Positions 45,032 to 54,263 of a DNA stretch of 64,000 nt are shown here, in pieces (positions within the stretch are counted from its first letter, which is position 1; every line of letters starts with the position of its first letter). The stretch is from positions 248,001 through 312,000 of the forward strand of contig NZ_CP013634.1 of the NCBI RefSeq assembly GCF_001664485.1. The letters run 5' to 3'. This DNA comes from Rhizobium sp. N324. Its GTDB lineage: Bacteria; Pseudomonadota; Alphaproteobacteria; Rhizobiales; Rhizobiaceae. The notes beneath the pieces were generated by a model. It worked only from the letters and a program-made list of their open reading frames with translations, did not search any database and was not told the origin of the DNA. The translations under genes and the position numbers were made by a program.

Positions 45032-45978
45032 CTCCGCTGCTCGGTCTGTTCGGCAAACCCTGGATATGGTCGTGGCTTGCCGCCTTCGCCGTCTGGTTTC
45101 TGACCATCATGGTGACGCTCGGCGCCAGCACGCTCGGCTTGTCGCAGGCAGCCCTCACTTTCGCCGCCTTCTCGGTCATCGTCGGTATCGGCCAGATGTT
45201 CGTCATCACGCTCGGTCCCGGCAACATCGACCTCTCGGTTCCCGCCACCATGACGCTGGCCGGCACGGTGGCGCTGAAGCTGATGAATGTCGAAAACGGC
45301 ATGATCCTGCCCGGTCTTCTCATTGCCATCGTCCTCGGCCTTGTCGTCGGCCTCGGCAATTATGCGCTGATCAAGGCGCTGCGCATTCCGCCGATCATCG
45401 CCACGCTGTCCATGAGCTTCATCGTCCAGTCCGCAGCGATCTGGACGAACCGCGGATTGCGGATCAAGCCTCCGGGCCTGCTGGCGGAATTCAGCACGTC
45501 GAACACGCTCGGCGTGCCGAATGTGGCGATCGTAGCACTCCTCATCTCGCTGCTTGCCTGGTTCCTGCTCGAAAAGACGATCTACGGGCGCTGGATCTCG
45601 GCGATCGGCCAGAGCATGCCGGCGGCTCGCATGGCCGGCATACCGGTCGACGGCACGCGTTTCGTCACCTATCTGTTCTGCGCCGTGCTCGCCTCCGTCG
45701 CAGGCTATCTGCTCGCCTGTTTTTCCGGCGGGGCAGCGCTCAACATGGGCTCGGAATATCTGTTGATGTCGATCGCCGTCGTCGTGATCGGCGGCACGGC
45801 GGTCGCCGGCGGCGATTCCAACGTGCCGGGCATCTGGGGCGCCTCGCTCTTCATGTTCCTGGTCGTCTCCATGCTCAACACCTACGGGGTCGGCGCCGGT
45901 ATCCGCTTGATCATGACCGGCCTCATCATCATCAGCGTCATCATGCTCGCCGGCGGCCGCCGGGCCGGCATGCGATAA
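45028..45978 (+). CDS. Sugar ABC transporter permease 2 (RbsC-like)
   Basis: 316 residues, paralogous to the preceding permease. Shared landmarks are MFVITLGPGNIDLSVPATMTLAG, PPIIATLSMSFIVQSAAIW, SAIGQSMPAARMAGIPVDGTR and VIGGTAVAGGDSNVPGIWGA. Two different permease genes imply a heterodimeric channel, less common than the RbsC homodimer. Its stop is 14 bases before the lactonase gene. Confidence 0.92.
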   Translation: MTPLLGLFGKPWIWSWLAAFAVWFLTIMVTLGASTLGLSQAALTFAAFSVIVGIGQMFVITLGPGNIDLSVPATMTLAGTVALKLMNVENGMILPGLLIAIVLGLVVGLGNYALIKALRIPPIIATLSMSFIVQSAAIWTNRGLRIKPPGLLAEFSTSNTLGVPNVAIVALLISLLAWFLLEKTIYGRWISAIGQSMPAARMAGIPVDGTRFVTYLFCAVLASVAGYLLACFSGGAALNMGSEYLLMSIAVVVIGGTAVAGGDSNVPGIWGASLFMFLVVSMLNTYGVGAGIRLIMTGLIIISVIMLAGGRRAGMR

Positions 45979-45992
45979 ACGGAAAGACCGCC

Positions 45993-46907
45993 ATGGCCGA
46001 CGCCAGCATCTACGAAATCCACGACCCGCGGTTCCGGCAGCTGATCGTGACGAGCGCTAGCCTCGACGAACTCTATTCCGGCTGCCGCTGGGCCGAGGGT
46101 CCCGTCTGGTTCAACGATGCGAACCAATTGCTGTGGAGCGATATTCCCAATCAGCGCATGCTGCGATGGACGCCGGAGAGCGGCGTCTCCGTCTATCGCC
46201 AACCCTCCAACTTCGCGAACGGCCACACACGCGACCGGCAGGGGCGGCTGATTTCCTGCGAACATGGCATGCGCCGCGTCACGCGCACCGAGGTCGACGG
46301 CTCGATTACCGTGCTCGCCGATCGTTTCGAAGGCGCCAGGCTCAATTCGCCGAACGATGTGGTGGTGAAATCCGACGGCACGATCTGGTTCACCGACCCC
46401 ACGTACGGCATCATGTCGGATTATGAAGGCTATCGCGCCGTGCCGGAGCAGCCGACCCGCAACGTCTACCAGCTCGATCCGGCGACCGGGGGGCTTGCGG
46501 CTGTCGCCACCGATTTCATCCAGCCGAACGGCCTTGCCTTCTCACCCGACGAGACCATTCTTTACGTGGCGGATTCGGCGGCAAGCCACGATGAAAGCCT
46601 GCCGCGCCATATAAGGGCTTTCGACGTGGCCGACGGCAACAGGCTGACGAATGGCCGGGTCTTCTGCCTGATCGACAGCGGCATTCCGGACGGCATCCGC
46701 ACCGACGTGACCGGAAACCTCTGGTCGAGTGCTGGTGATGGCGTGCATTGCTTCGATCCTGCCGGCAAACTGATCGGCAAGATCCGCGTGCCGCAAACCG
46801 TCGCCAACCTCACCTTCGGTGGTCCCAAGCGCAACCGGCTGTTTATTGCGGCGACGCGTTCGATCTATTCGGTCTATGTCGCCGTCAGCGGCGCTCAGCT
46901 GCCGTGA
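45993..46907 (+). CDS. SMP-30/gluconolactonase family lactonase
   Basis: 304 residues of the six-bladed propeller family. The metal-site residues are in CRWAEGPVWF (Glu), RLNSPNDVVVKSDGTIWFTD (Asn, Asp), TDFIQPNGLAFSPDETILYV (Asn) and the final Asp in SGIPDGIRTDVTGNLW. These Ca/Zn enzymes open sugar lactones. No signal peptide is evident, so it is probably cytosolic. The ATG at 45993 follows GGAAAGACCGCC. Its place at the end of the transporter operon suggests the imported sugar is oxidised to a lactone by an enzyme encoded elsewhere. The 289 bases after it hold no gene I can support. Confidence 0.88.
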   Translation: MADASIYEIHDPRFRQLIVTSASLDELYSGCRWAEGPVWFNDANQLLWSDIPNQRMLRWTPESGVSVYRQPSNFANGHTRDRQGRLISCEHGMRRVTRTEVDGSITVLADRFEGARLNSPNDVVVKSDGTIWFTDPTYGIMSDYEGYRAVPEQPTRNVYQLDPATGGLAAVATDFIQPNGLAFSPDETILYVADSAASHDESLPRHIRAFDVADGNRLTNGRVFCLIDSGIPDGIRTDVTGNLWSSAGDGVHCFDPAGKLIGKIRVPQTVANLTFGGPKRNRLFIAATRSIYSVYVAVSGAQLP

Positions 46908-47196
46908 GAGCGTGATTCTGCTCGGCGTCTCACTATAGTCGCTGGAGCGGAGGGCCGCTGGACGGAGACGCAGTTGCGGTTGGCGCTTTAGACCGCCAGC
47001 ATCGGCTAGGCAGAAGCGCCCGCATGGCGCTTGATCCGGAACGTCCCCGCAGGCAGCGGTCGCAGGAAGCCAACCGCCTTCGCTTGCTCCGTCGCATCTC
47101 CTCAGAATAAGGTTTTGATCTCCGCCCCTGTGAGTTAGACATCACAAATCCAAAAGCGCGCGTTCGACTTCGAGCGTCAATTCCCGGAGTTGCATC

Positions 47197-48381
47197 ATGA
47201 AAATCGCGCCGCAACAGCGGATCTATGTCTGCTTCTTTCTCTTCGCCGTGTCGCTGGGGGCGCTGTTGTCGAGGATGCCGGATTTGCAGGTTGCGCTTGG
47301 CGTCAACAAGTCCGAGCTTGGGTTGATGTTGATAGGGGCTGCGATCGGCGCCTTGATTTCGTTGACTTTGTCTTCGCCCGTGATCGCCCGGCTTGGCGCG
47401 CGGACAACGGCATTCATTACTGTTCTTGGCACGTCTGCGCTGCTGTCGCTGGTGCCGTGGATTGGGGCGGCGCCGGTCGTGTTCTGTGTGCTTTTCGTCG
47501 AGGGGATGCTCGCCGGGGCGCTGGAGATCAATCTCAATGTCGAGATTGATCGCATCGAAGCACAGCTAGGACGCGGCGTGATGAACAGGGCGCATGGTTT
47601 CTGGAGCCTCGGCTTCTTCGTCACGGCGCTTGTCTCCTCAGTCGTCCGTCAAGCCGGTATTTCGATGCAACTCCATCTCGCCGTGACCTTTGCCGCGGTG
47701 CTTGTGCTCGGCGTCTGGGCGATTTCAGGCATGCGAAATGCGCCCGCGCGGTCCCCCTTGAATGAAGGCAAGGCGCCACTGGTGGCGCTTCCCACCCGGA
47801 GCCTCATGCCGCTCTGCGTGATCGGCATCGCGGCCTTTCTCGTCGAAGGTGCAGGGATCGACTGGTCGGCGATCTATATGCGCGACGTGTTTTCAGTCGA
47901 GCCCTTCATTGGCGGACTAGGATTGACGCTCTTTACTTTCTGCATGGCACTGGCGCGCCTGTTCGTCGATCCGCTGGTCGATCGGTTTGGCCCGCGGGCC
48001 GTCGCCACGATGTTGCTTGTCCTTTCGGCTATCGGCATTTGCGCCGTCTGGGGCGCTCCGCATGCCTATGTGGCACTGGCGGGCTTTGCCTTGATGGGCG
48101 CCGGCTGCAGCGCTGTCTATCCTCTCGCCGTCTCGGCGGCGGCCCAGCGCACAGATCGCGCGGCGCATCTCAACGTCGCCGCCCTTGGCCAGATGACCTT
48201 CGTCGCCTTCTTCCTGGCGCCGCCGCTGCTCGGTTTCATTGCCGAACATGCGGGCATCAGGACATCCTATCTCGTCTGCCTTCCGTTGATCATCTACGCG
48301 CTCTTTTCGGTCAAGGTGCTTGCTCAGCGCCGGGCGGCCTGCGACGGCAGCGTTGCGAGCGTTCGGAGCGTCAACGGGTGA
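47197..48381 (+). CDS. MFS transporter (YbjJ-like)
   Basis: 394 residues, twelve predicted helices in two halves. N-terminal RIYVCFFLFAVSLGALLSRMPDLQVALGVN resembles the YbjJ/inner-membrane MFS group. The helix 2-3 motif reads SPVIARLGARTT, and the second half repeats it as DPLVDRFGPRAVATMLLV. Substrate unknown. The ATG follows CCGGAGTTGCATC. A separate transcription unit is likely, as the next MFS gene is about 200 bases away. Confidence 0.85.
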   Translation: MKIAPQQRIYVCFFLFAVSLGALLSRMPDLQVALGVNKSELGLMLIGAAIGALISLTLSSPVIARLGARTTAFITVLGTSALLSLVPWIGAAPVVFCVLFVEGMLAGALEINLNVEIDRIEAQLGRGVMNRAHGFWSLGFFVTALVSSVVRQAGISMQLHLAVTFAAVLVLGVWAISGMRNAPARSPLNEGKAPLVALPTRSLMPLCVIGIAAFLVEGAGIDWSAIYMRDVFSVEPFIGGLGLTLFTFCMALARLFVDPLVDRFGPRAVATMLLVLSAIGICAVWGAPHAYVALAGFALMGAGCSAVYPLAVSAAAQRTDRAAHLNVAALGQMTFVAFFLAPPLLGFIAEHAGIRTSYLVCLPLIIYALFSVKVLAQRRAACDGSVASVRSVNG

Positions 48382-48587
48382 TCGATCGAGCTGGATGTTT
48401 CGGCGGCGCGATCGGTTCAGCGAAAAGCATAGGCGAGCACGCCGTAGCGCGTGCTCTGCGCTCCCTTAGCTTATATAGGTTTTAGGCAGCCGGCGTCGCA
48501 GATCCGACAGTCCGCCGGCTGCCCATGCTAGATGATCATCGCGTCGAGCGGGAGCGCGAACACGGTTGCCAACAGAGGTCGATCATC

Positions 48588-49793
48588 ATGACTAGCGTCC
48601 GTATCCATGATAACGTCCTCGTCGCCGTCATGATTGCCTGCGTCGGCACGTGTTACGGATTCGGCCTCAGCCTTTTTCCTCAAATCATCCCCGACATGCG
48701 GAAAGATCTTGCCTTCGACTATGCCTTCGTCGGCACGGTCACCGGCCTGGTGCAGTTTTCCACAGTGGCATTCGCCGTGCTCGGTACCTGGCTCGTCCAT
48801 CGCATCGGCGCCGCACGGACGGTGGTGGCGTCCGTGTCGCTCTGCGGGCTCTGCCTGTCGAGCATCCCCATCAACGACAATCTCTATGTGGTTGCCGGCC
48901 TGCTGATGGTCGCCGGAGCGACTGGCGCATCGACTTTCGTGCCGATGATTAATCTTGCCTCGCGGGTGGTGAGAGCAGAACAGCGCGGCTTTGCCATGAG
49001 CCTGATCTCCAGCGCCCCGGCCTTTGGCGTCCTCATCAACAGCGCACTCGTGGCGGCATACGCCGGAAGCGGTCACTGGCAGATAGTCTGGTTCCTCACA
49101 GGCGCGGCCACGATCGCACTGGCCGTTGCCACCCACATTCTCTTCGGGCGGGCCGGCCTCTTCGACAACGGGACAAGTCACGAAACGCTGGCGCCAACTG
49201 CCGGCGGTTCAGCAAGCCTGCGCTCCATCATGCCATGGGTGACGCTGATCTTCGCGCTCGGCTTCATCAACGGCCTGATGCCATATCCCTATCTCACCTA
49301 TCTCTCGCCGTTTCTGCGCGAGGAACTCGGCTACTCCGTCGGCTTTGCCTCATGGCTCTGGGCAACGATCGGGGCGGTGGGGATCAGCGCAGGCTTCGCC
49401 ATTGGCACAATATCGTCGCGTCTCGGATCGCGCTATGCCATGCTGACCTGTTACTCAAGCTTCCTCGCCGCCGGCGGCCTCGTCGTCCTCGATCCCTCGA
49501 TGGAACTCTCGATTCTGTCCGGCATCTTCTTTTCGCTGGGCTTTTATCCGATCTATGGCTTGCTGCCGGCCTACGTCTCACATCGCGCCACGCCCCGCGT
49601 CGCGGTGACTGTCTTAGGCATCTGCACCGTGTTCCAAGGCATCGGCGGCACGACAGGGAATTTCTTCGGCGGCGTGATTAAGACATCGACCGAGAGTTTC
49701 AGCGGCATCTATCTCGCCGTTGCAGTTACGGCCGCCGTCGCCGCGGCGATGACGATCTCGCTGCCGAAGGACCAGAGTGTGCAGGCCGTGTAG
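48588..49793 (+). CDS. MFS transporter (CynX/NimT-like)
   Basis: 401 residues with twelve helices. Starts MTSVRIHDNVLVAVMIACVGTCYGFGLSLF. The A-loop motif is WLVHRIGAARTVVASV, and the second half has ISSRLGSRYAMLTCY. The region GATGASTFVPMINLASRVVRAEQRGFAMSLIS suits an anion- or metabolite-transporting MFS protein of the CynX/OFA-like type. An in-frame ATG at 48525 is possible but adds a charged leader; 48588 follows AGAGGTC. Substrate unknown. Confidence 0.82.
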   Translation: MTSVRIHDNVLVAVMIACVGTCYGFGLSLFPQIIPDMRKDLAFDYAFVGTVTGLVQFSTVAFAVLGTWLVHRIGAARTVVASVSLCGLCLSSIPINDNLYVVAGLLMVAGATGASTFVPMINLASRVVRAEQRGFAMSLISSAPAFGVLINSALVAAYAGSGHWQIVWFLTGAATIALAVATHILFGRAGLFDNGTSHETLAPTAGGSASLRSIMPWVTLIFALGFINGLMPYPYLTYLSPFLREELGYSVGFASWLWATIGAVGISAGFAIGTISSRLGSRYAMLTCYSSFLAAGGLVVLDPSMELSILSGIFFSLGFYPIYGLLPAYVSHRATPRVAVTVLGICTVFQGIGGTTGNFFGGVIKTSTESFSGIYLAVAVTAAVAAAMTISLPKDQSVQAV

Positions 49794-49925
49794 CGTCTGC
49801 GGCGCCAGCCTATGGTTCTTGCCGAAATACTCGCCGGACCTAAATCCGATTGAGCAGAGAGGGAAAGGCGACATCGTGTTTGGAGAAGAGCCTGAAAACC
49901 AGTCCGGGAAGGACAGACAACGATC

Positions 49926-50981
49926 ATGACGCGCTCGCGCCGACCCTCATTGCCATTCCTCAACGAGTCCGATGCGACGCTGCAGTCTCGTCCGATCCGC
50001 AAGCGCGATCCCGACCAGCCAAGCCTTCCGTTCGATCCAATGCCGGCGAGGGTCGAGCCATGCCTGGCGCTGTTGAAACCCACTGTGCCGGTGGGGCCGG
50101 ATTGGCTCTACGAGGTGAAGTGGGATGGCTACCGGCTGGCAATCCACATCGAGCCGAAGGGCGTTCGTGTCATCACCCGCGGCGGCCATGACTGGACGCA
50201 TCGTTTTCCCGCCATCGCCGCGGCGGCCAAAGAACTCGGCGTGACCACCGCCATACTGGACGGGGAAGCGGTGGTTCTCGACGAACACGGCCGATCGGAT
50301 TTCGGCGCGCTGCAACGGTCACTCGGCGGTCGCGGCGGCAAGCGGGCTTCGACCGAGTCCATTCTCTATGCCTTCGATCTTTTGTATCTGGACGGCCACG
50401 ACCTGACGGGCACCGAGCTTGCCGTGCGCCGGCATCTTCTTGAAGACCTGATACCGGAAGGCGGCAATCGGACGATCCGCTTTTCCGAAGAAATAGACCT
50501 GCCTCCGGAAGAGTTGCTCGAGCATGCCTGCCACCATCATATGGAAGGTATCATCGCCAAGCATCGCGACCGGCCCTACGGCAGCGGCCGCACCGGCGAC
50601 TGGCTGAAGATCAAGTGCGTCGAGAGCGAGAGCTTCATGATCGTCGGTTACGAACAATCGGCATCTGCCCGCGGCGGTATCGGCAGCCTGCTGCTCGCCG
50701 GCAAGAAGGGTTTCGACTGGATTTCCGTGGGCTCGGTCGGAACCGGTTTCAGCGCCACCGACGCCGAGCAGTTGAAAAAGACGCTCGACCGGTTGAAGAC
50801 CAACCGGCCCGCCGTTCCGCTGAAGGGTAAACGCTACGTCTTCGTGCAGCCGACCCTCATCGCCGAGATCGAGTTTCGCGGCTGGACCGATGACGGCAGT
50901 CTCCGCCATGCGTCGTATAAGGGGCTGCGCGAGATTCAGGACAATGCGGCCGTATTCGACATGACCGGCCTCGGCAGTTGA
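49926..50981 (+). CDS. ATP-dependent DNA ligase, stand-alone LigD-type ligase domain
   Basis: 351 residues. After about 45 poorly conserved residues come the adenylation domain (EVKWDGYRLAIHIEPKG, with the KWDG lysine as AMP acceptor; AILDGEAVVLDEHG; ILYAFDLLYLDG; MEGIIAKHRDRPYGSGRTGDWLKIKC) and the OB-fold domain (GIGSLLLAGKKG, VFVQPTLIAEIEFRGWT). This is the bacterial NHEJ ligase type, without polymerase or nuclease domains. No ku gene is in the window. Rhizobia often carry several such paralogues on plasmids. Confidence 0.9.
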   Translation: MTRSRRPSLPFLNESDATLQSRPIRKRDPDQPSLPFDPMPARVEPCLALLKPTVPVGPDWLYEVKWDGYRLAIHIEPKGVRVITRGGHDWTHRFPAIAAAAKELGVTTAILDGEAVVLDEHGRSDFGALQRSLGGRGGKRASTESILYAFDLLYLDGHDLTGTELAVRRHLLEDLIPEGGNRTIRFSEEIDLPPEELLEHACHHHMEGIIAKHRDRPYGSGRTGDWLKIKCVESESFMIVGYEQSASARGGIGSLLLAGKKGFDWISVGSVGTGFSATDAEQLKKTLDRLKTNRPAVPLKGKRYVFVQPTLIAEIEFRGWTDDGSLRHASYKGLREIQDNAAVFDMTGLGS

Positions 50982-51001
50982 GGTCGGCGATCGTCAGGTT
51001 T

Positions 51002-51310
51002 TCAGCCGCCGTCGGAGAGCCTTTCCAGAAGAAGCCCCAGCGTGGGCCGCCATTCGAAGATCTCGACGCTCGCGTAAACACCGGAGCGCACGAAGGGGTC
51101 TTCCGCATTGAAGGCCTCGAACTCGGCGAGCGTCTTGACCTCCGCGATCACGAGGGCGGTTGAACCCCTGCCCTCCGCCGGCGGCGCGGAAGGGCCGGAA
51201 AGCAGGATGCGGATCGCCGCGCCTTGCAGATGGGCCTTGTGTTCCTCGAGCAATCGCGAGCGTTCTGCGGCCTTGCCGGGGTCGGATACCGCATGGCGGG
51301 CAACGATCAT
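51002..51310 (-). CDS. graE: YCII-domain protein of the gra cluster (GraE)
   Basis: 102 residues of the YciI family (MIVARHAVSDPGKAAERSRL and a C-terminal FVRSGVYASVEIFEW). Related proteins act as small hydrolases or dehalogenases in aromatic pathways, or as accessory factors. It is last in the minus-strand gra operon; its ATG overlaps the graB stop by 4 bases. In Rhizobium sp. MTP-10005 the equivalent position is graE, of unknown role. It converges on the ligase gene. Confidence 0.75.
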   Translation of the reverse strand: MIVARHAVSDPGKAAERSRLLEEHKAHLQGAAIRILLSGPSAPPAEGRGSTALVIAEVKTLAEFEAFNAEDPFVRSGVYASVEIFEWRPTLGLLLERLSDGG

Positions 51311-52155
51311 CGTCTGTCCTCCACTGGCGTCAGCACGAAATCGAAGTCGGAGCGCCAGATGGTCGGACGATCTATGCGCTCGAAAGGCGCGACAAGGCTG
51401 TGTTTTACGCCAAACACGGTATCGGATTCCAGATAGGGATCGTCGCCGACGAACGTGTGGGTTACGAGCTTCTGATAACCCGGAGCCGTGATCAGGTAAT
51501 GGGTGTGGGCGGGACGATAGGGATGGCGGCCGAGGGAGGCCAGCATCTGCCCGACCGGGCCGTCATCCGGGATCGGATAGGAGACCGGTTTGATGCCGAC
51601 GAAACTATAAGCGCCATCGGCGCCGGTGACGAAAATGCCCCGATTGTTCCATTTCGGCTGGATATCCGGCTGCTGGACGTCGTAGAACCCATCGGCATTA
51701 TCCGACCAGACATCGATCCGGGCTCCGTCGATCGGATTGCCGTTAAGATCGAGCACCCGCCCGATGAACAGACAACTCTCGCCCCTGCCGTCGAGCGAGA
51801 TGTTTTCACCCATATGCCGTATGGGCGCCCCTTCGACATGGAACGGCCCGAACACGGTATTCTCCGTGGCGCCCGGCGGACGCCGGTTGTTGATCGCATC
51901 CACCAGCATCGACAAACCAAGCGTATCGCTGAGCAGGATGAACTCCTGTCGCTCGTCATGACAGAGATGGCCGGTTCGGGTCAGGAAGCCGATGGCCAAC
52001 GCCCATTCCTCCTGGCTCAGGCCGATATCCCTGGCAAAAGCATGCAGATGCTTGACCAGCGACGCCATGATTTCGGCCAGGCGCGGATTGATGTCCCGCC
52101 CCATGCGCGCGTTGACGGCTTCCACGGATCTCTCTTCGCTGAAATATTCAGGCAC
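51307..52155 (-). CDS. graB: Hydroxyquinol 1,2-dioxygenase GraB
   Basis: 282 residues of the intradiol dioxygenase family. Cleaves hydroxyquinol (1,2,4-benzenetriol) to maleylacetate with Fe(III). The N-terminal dimerisation helix domain is followed by the catalytic barrel; iron ligands are Tyr in ADGFYDVQQP and Tyr, His, His in RHPYRPAHTHY. The start is GTG at 52155, eight bases after a perfect AGGAGG; a longer open frame reaches into graC. The neighbouring maleylacetate reductase settles hydroxyquinol over catechol as substrate. Confidence 0.92.
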   Translation of the reverse strand: MPEYFSEERSVEAVNARMGRDINPRLAEIMASLVKHLHAFARDIGLSQEEWALAIGFLTRTGHLCHDERQEFILLSDTLGLSMLVDAINNRRPPGATENTVFGPFHVEGAPIRHMGENISLDGRGESCLFIGRVLDLNGNPIDGARIDVWSDNADGFYDVQQPDIQPKWNNRGIFVTGADGAYSFVGIKPVSYPIPDDGPVGQMLASLGRHPYRPAHTHYLITAPGYQKLVTHTFVGDDPYLESDTVFGVKHSLVAPFERIDRPTIWRSDFDFVLTPVEDRR

Positions 52156-52175
52156 GTGGCCATCCTCCTGAGGCG

Positions 52176-53234
52176 TTAACGCGGCCGCGCGCCCTCCCAG
52201 GCGCTCTGCAACAAAGCCCGGATCGCTTTTCCTTCGATCGGACGCGGGTTCCAATAGGGATTCCGAGCGGCGATTTCGGCCGCGCGGTCCAGATCGGCCT
52301 CCTTCATGCCAAGATCTCGCAGCGCCAGGGGGGCGCCGATCGAAGCGGCAAAATCATAAAGACCGCGGCCGAGCGAGCCGCCGAAAAGCTCGGCGGCAGG
52401 CCTTAGCGCATCCGTTGCGGCTGCGGCGTTATAGTCGGCGGAATGGGGAAGAACGACCGCATGGGTTTCGGCATGCGGCAGATCGAAGCTGCCGCCGAGC
52501 GTGTGGCAAAGCTTGTGATGCAGGGCCATCCCGACCGTTCCGAGCACCGTGCCGCACAGCCAGGACCCGTAAAGCGCTTCGCTTCGCGCTTCGATGTCCC
52601 GAGGGGCTTGGACGATCTGAGGCAGAGCGTGCTTCAGCGCCCGCAGGCCCTCGATCGCCATCATTGACGAGATTGGATTGCGGTCCTCTGCGTAGAGGCC
52701 TTCGACCGCATGCGCCATTGCATTGAGCCCGCTGCTGACGCTGATCTCGACCGGCAGGCCTAATGTCAGTTCAGGATCGTAGATCACCACCTCGGGCAGG
52801 ATGCCCGCTCCACGCACTGTCGTCTTCTGGCCGTTCTCCGTCTGGCCGAGGATCGGCGTGACCTCCGAGCCCGCATAGGTCGTCGCCACCACGATCTGCG
52901 GCGCGTCATTGCGATAGGCGATCGCCTTGCCGAGCCCGATCGTCGATCCGCCGCCGATCGCGACGACGCAATCGGCGCCGGCTTGGTTGTATCTAGCCAT
53001 CGCACGTTCGGTCACATCGACCGGCGTATGCATCACCGCTTCGTGGAACAGTCCCGCCGCGAGCGGGCCGAGGGAGGCAGCGATGCGTTCTGCCTCTTGC
53101 TTCTGGTGTGGGGTCGAAAGGATCAGGGCGCGTTTGCCGCCCTGCTTTGCCACCGCCTCGGCGAGACGGCTCAGTGAACCGCTCCCGAAGATGATCTCAG
53201 CCGCGCTGGCCGTGTATCTGAAAGGTGCGACCAT
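52176..53234 (-). CDS. graC: Maleylacetate reductase GraC
   Basis: 352 residues of the iron-type alcohol dehydrogenase superfamily. Reduces maleylacetate to 3-oxoadipate with NAD(P)H. Motifs: CVVAIGGGSTIGLGKAIAYR (nucleotide binding), ATTYAGSEVTPILGQT, and the metal-region histidines in ALHHKLCHTLGGSFDLPHAETH. The ATG at 53234 lies one base past the graF stop, indicating tight coupling. It links the pathway to the beta-ketoadipate route. Confidence 0.93.
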   Translation of the reverse strand: MVAPFRYTASAAEIIFGSGSLSRLAEAVAKQGGKRALILSTPHQKQEAERIAASLGPLAAGLFHEAVMHTPVDVTERAMARYNQAGADCVVAIGGGSTIGLGKAIAYRNDAPQIVVATTYAGSEVTPILGQTENGQKTTVRGAGILPEVVIYDPELTLGLPVEISVSSGLNAMAHAVEGLYAEDRNPISSMMAIEGLRALKHALPQIVQAPRDIEARSEALYGSWLCGTVLGTVGMALHHKLCHTLGGSFDLPHAETHAVVLPHSADYNAAAATDALRPAAELFGGSLGRGLYDFAASIGAPLALRDLGMKEADLDRAAEIAARNPYWNPRPIEGKAIRALLQSAWEGARPR

Positions 53235-53235
53235 G

Positions 53236-54216
53236 CTATCGATCGAGTTTGAACAGTGAAACCGCATTGGTGCGACCGATCTTCAGCCGGTCGGCTTCGG
53301 AAATGGTGGCGTTGTCGAACCAGTTTGCAGCGTGGTCGATGTTTTCGAATGGCCAGTCTGTCGAAAACAGAATTCTGTCCGCGCCGATTTCCAGCATAGC
53401 ATCGATCAGCGATTGCGTGCGGAAATTCCCCGACGTCGTGATGTAGAAATTCTCGTTGAAATAATCGGCAATCGGGCGTTTGGCCGGATAGTTCTTTTCC
53501 ACCTTGACCCAGGCATTCCGGTTGTCGATGCGCCACATCATGAATGGCAGCCCCTCGCCCATGTGACCGACGATGATCCGCAAAGCCGGATGTTCGTCGA
53601 ACAGGCCGGATCCCATCAGGCGCAACGCATGAACAGCGGTCTCCTGCGCGAACGCCCATGTCGGACCCATCAGCCAGGAGTGGCCGGAATAGATCCGGCT
53701 ATCCTGCGGCAGCGGGTTGCGCGGATGCAGATAGAAGGGAACGTTGAGTTTTTCGACTTCGGCCCAGAACGGGCGATATTGCGGCAGGTCGTAATAGAGC
53801 GGCGTCGTTCCGTCGCCCTCCTGCGAGAAGCCGTTGACCAGTGCGCCGACGAAGCCCAGCGTCGTTACGCAGCGCTGCAGTTCCTGCGTTGCCGCATCCG
53901 GATCCTGCAGGGGCAAAGCGGCAAATCCCAGAAAACGGTTGGGGTTCTTGACGCATTGCTCCGCCAGAAAGTCGTTGGCGCGCCGGGAAATCTCGAGGGC
54001 CTTGGCCTTGTCCGGGATCGCCTGCACGGCCGGAGCGTTCAGCGACAGGATCATTTTTTCGATGCCGTGGGCATCCATCAGCCGCAAACGCTTGTCCTGG
54101 ATATCGAGAAGCCGGGCGGACAGTTCGGTCCAGTAGTCGCCCGGCACGAATCCGGCCGAATCCTGCAGCGTCTCGGGAATGGCGAAATGTTCTTCAAGCG
54201 CGATCTTGCCTTGCAC
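53236..54216 (-). CDS. graF: Gamma-resorcylate decarboxylase GraF
   Basis: 326 residues of the amidohydrolase superfamily (ACMSD-like). Converts 2,6-dihydroxybenzoate (gamma-resorcylate) to resorcinol, reversibly and without cofactor apart from the metal. The metal ligands of the Rhizobium MTP-10005 enzyme occur at identical numbers: E8 and H10 (LEEHFAIPE), H164 (FYLHPRN) and D287 (FSTDWPFEN), with H218 in GHMGEG. The start is GTG at 54216 after AGGAAAGAGAGC. Sequence agreement with that enzyme is strong along its length. Confidence 0.96.
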   Translation of the reverse strand: MQGKIALEEHFAIPETLQDSAGFVPGDYWTELSARLLDIQDKRLRLMDAHGIEKMILSLNAPAVQAIPDKAKALEISRRANDFLAEQCVKNPNRFLGFAALPLQDPDAATQELQRCVTTLGFVGALVNGFSQEGDGTTPLYYDLPQYRPFWAEVEKLNVPFYLHPRNPLPQDSRIYSGHSWLMGPTWAFAQETAVHALRLMGSGLFDEHPALRIIVGHMGEGLPFMMWRIDNRNAWVKVEKNYPAKRPIADYFNENFYITTSGNFRTQSLIDAMLEIGADRILFSTDWPFENIDHAANWFDNATISEADRLKIGRTNAVSLFKLDR

Positions 54217-54263
54217 GATATGCTCTCTTTCCTGTCTTCGATCGAAACGATGAGGGTGGCGGG

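Noticed and set aside
45066-46907. A 613-codon frame suggesting a fusion upstream of the SMP-30 lactonase
   Set aside because: The first 300 codons are an Arg/His-rich out-of-frame reading of the permease gene. The lactonase starts at 45993 with its own ribosome site.
46908-47196. An open frame of about 93 codons on the minus strand between the lactonase and MFS genes
   Set aside because: Its product is rich in Arg and Ser with no recognisable domain, typical of a chance frame in GC-rich DNA; it also overlaps the start of the MFS gene.
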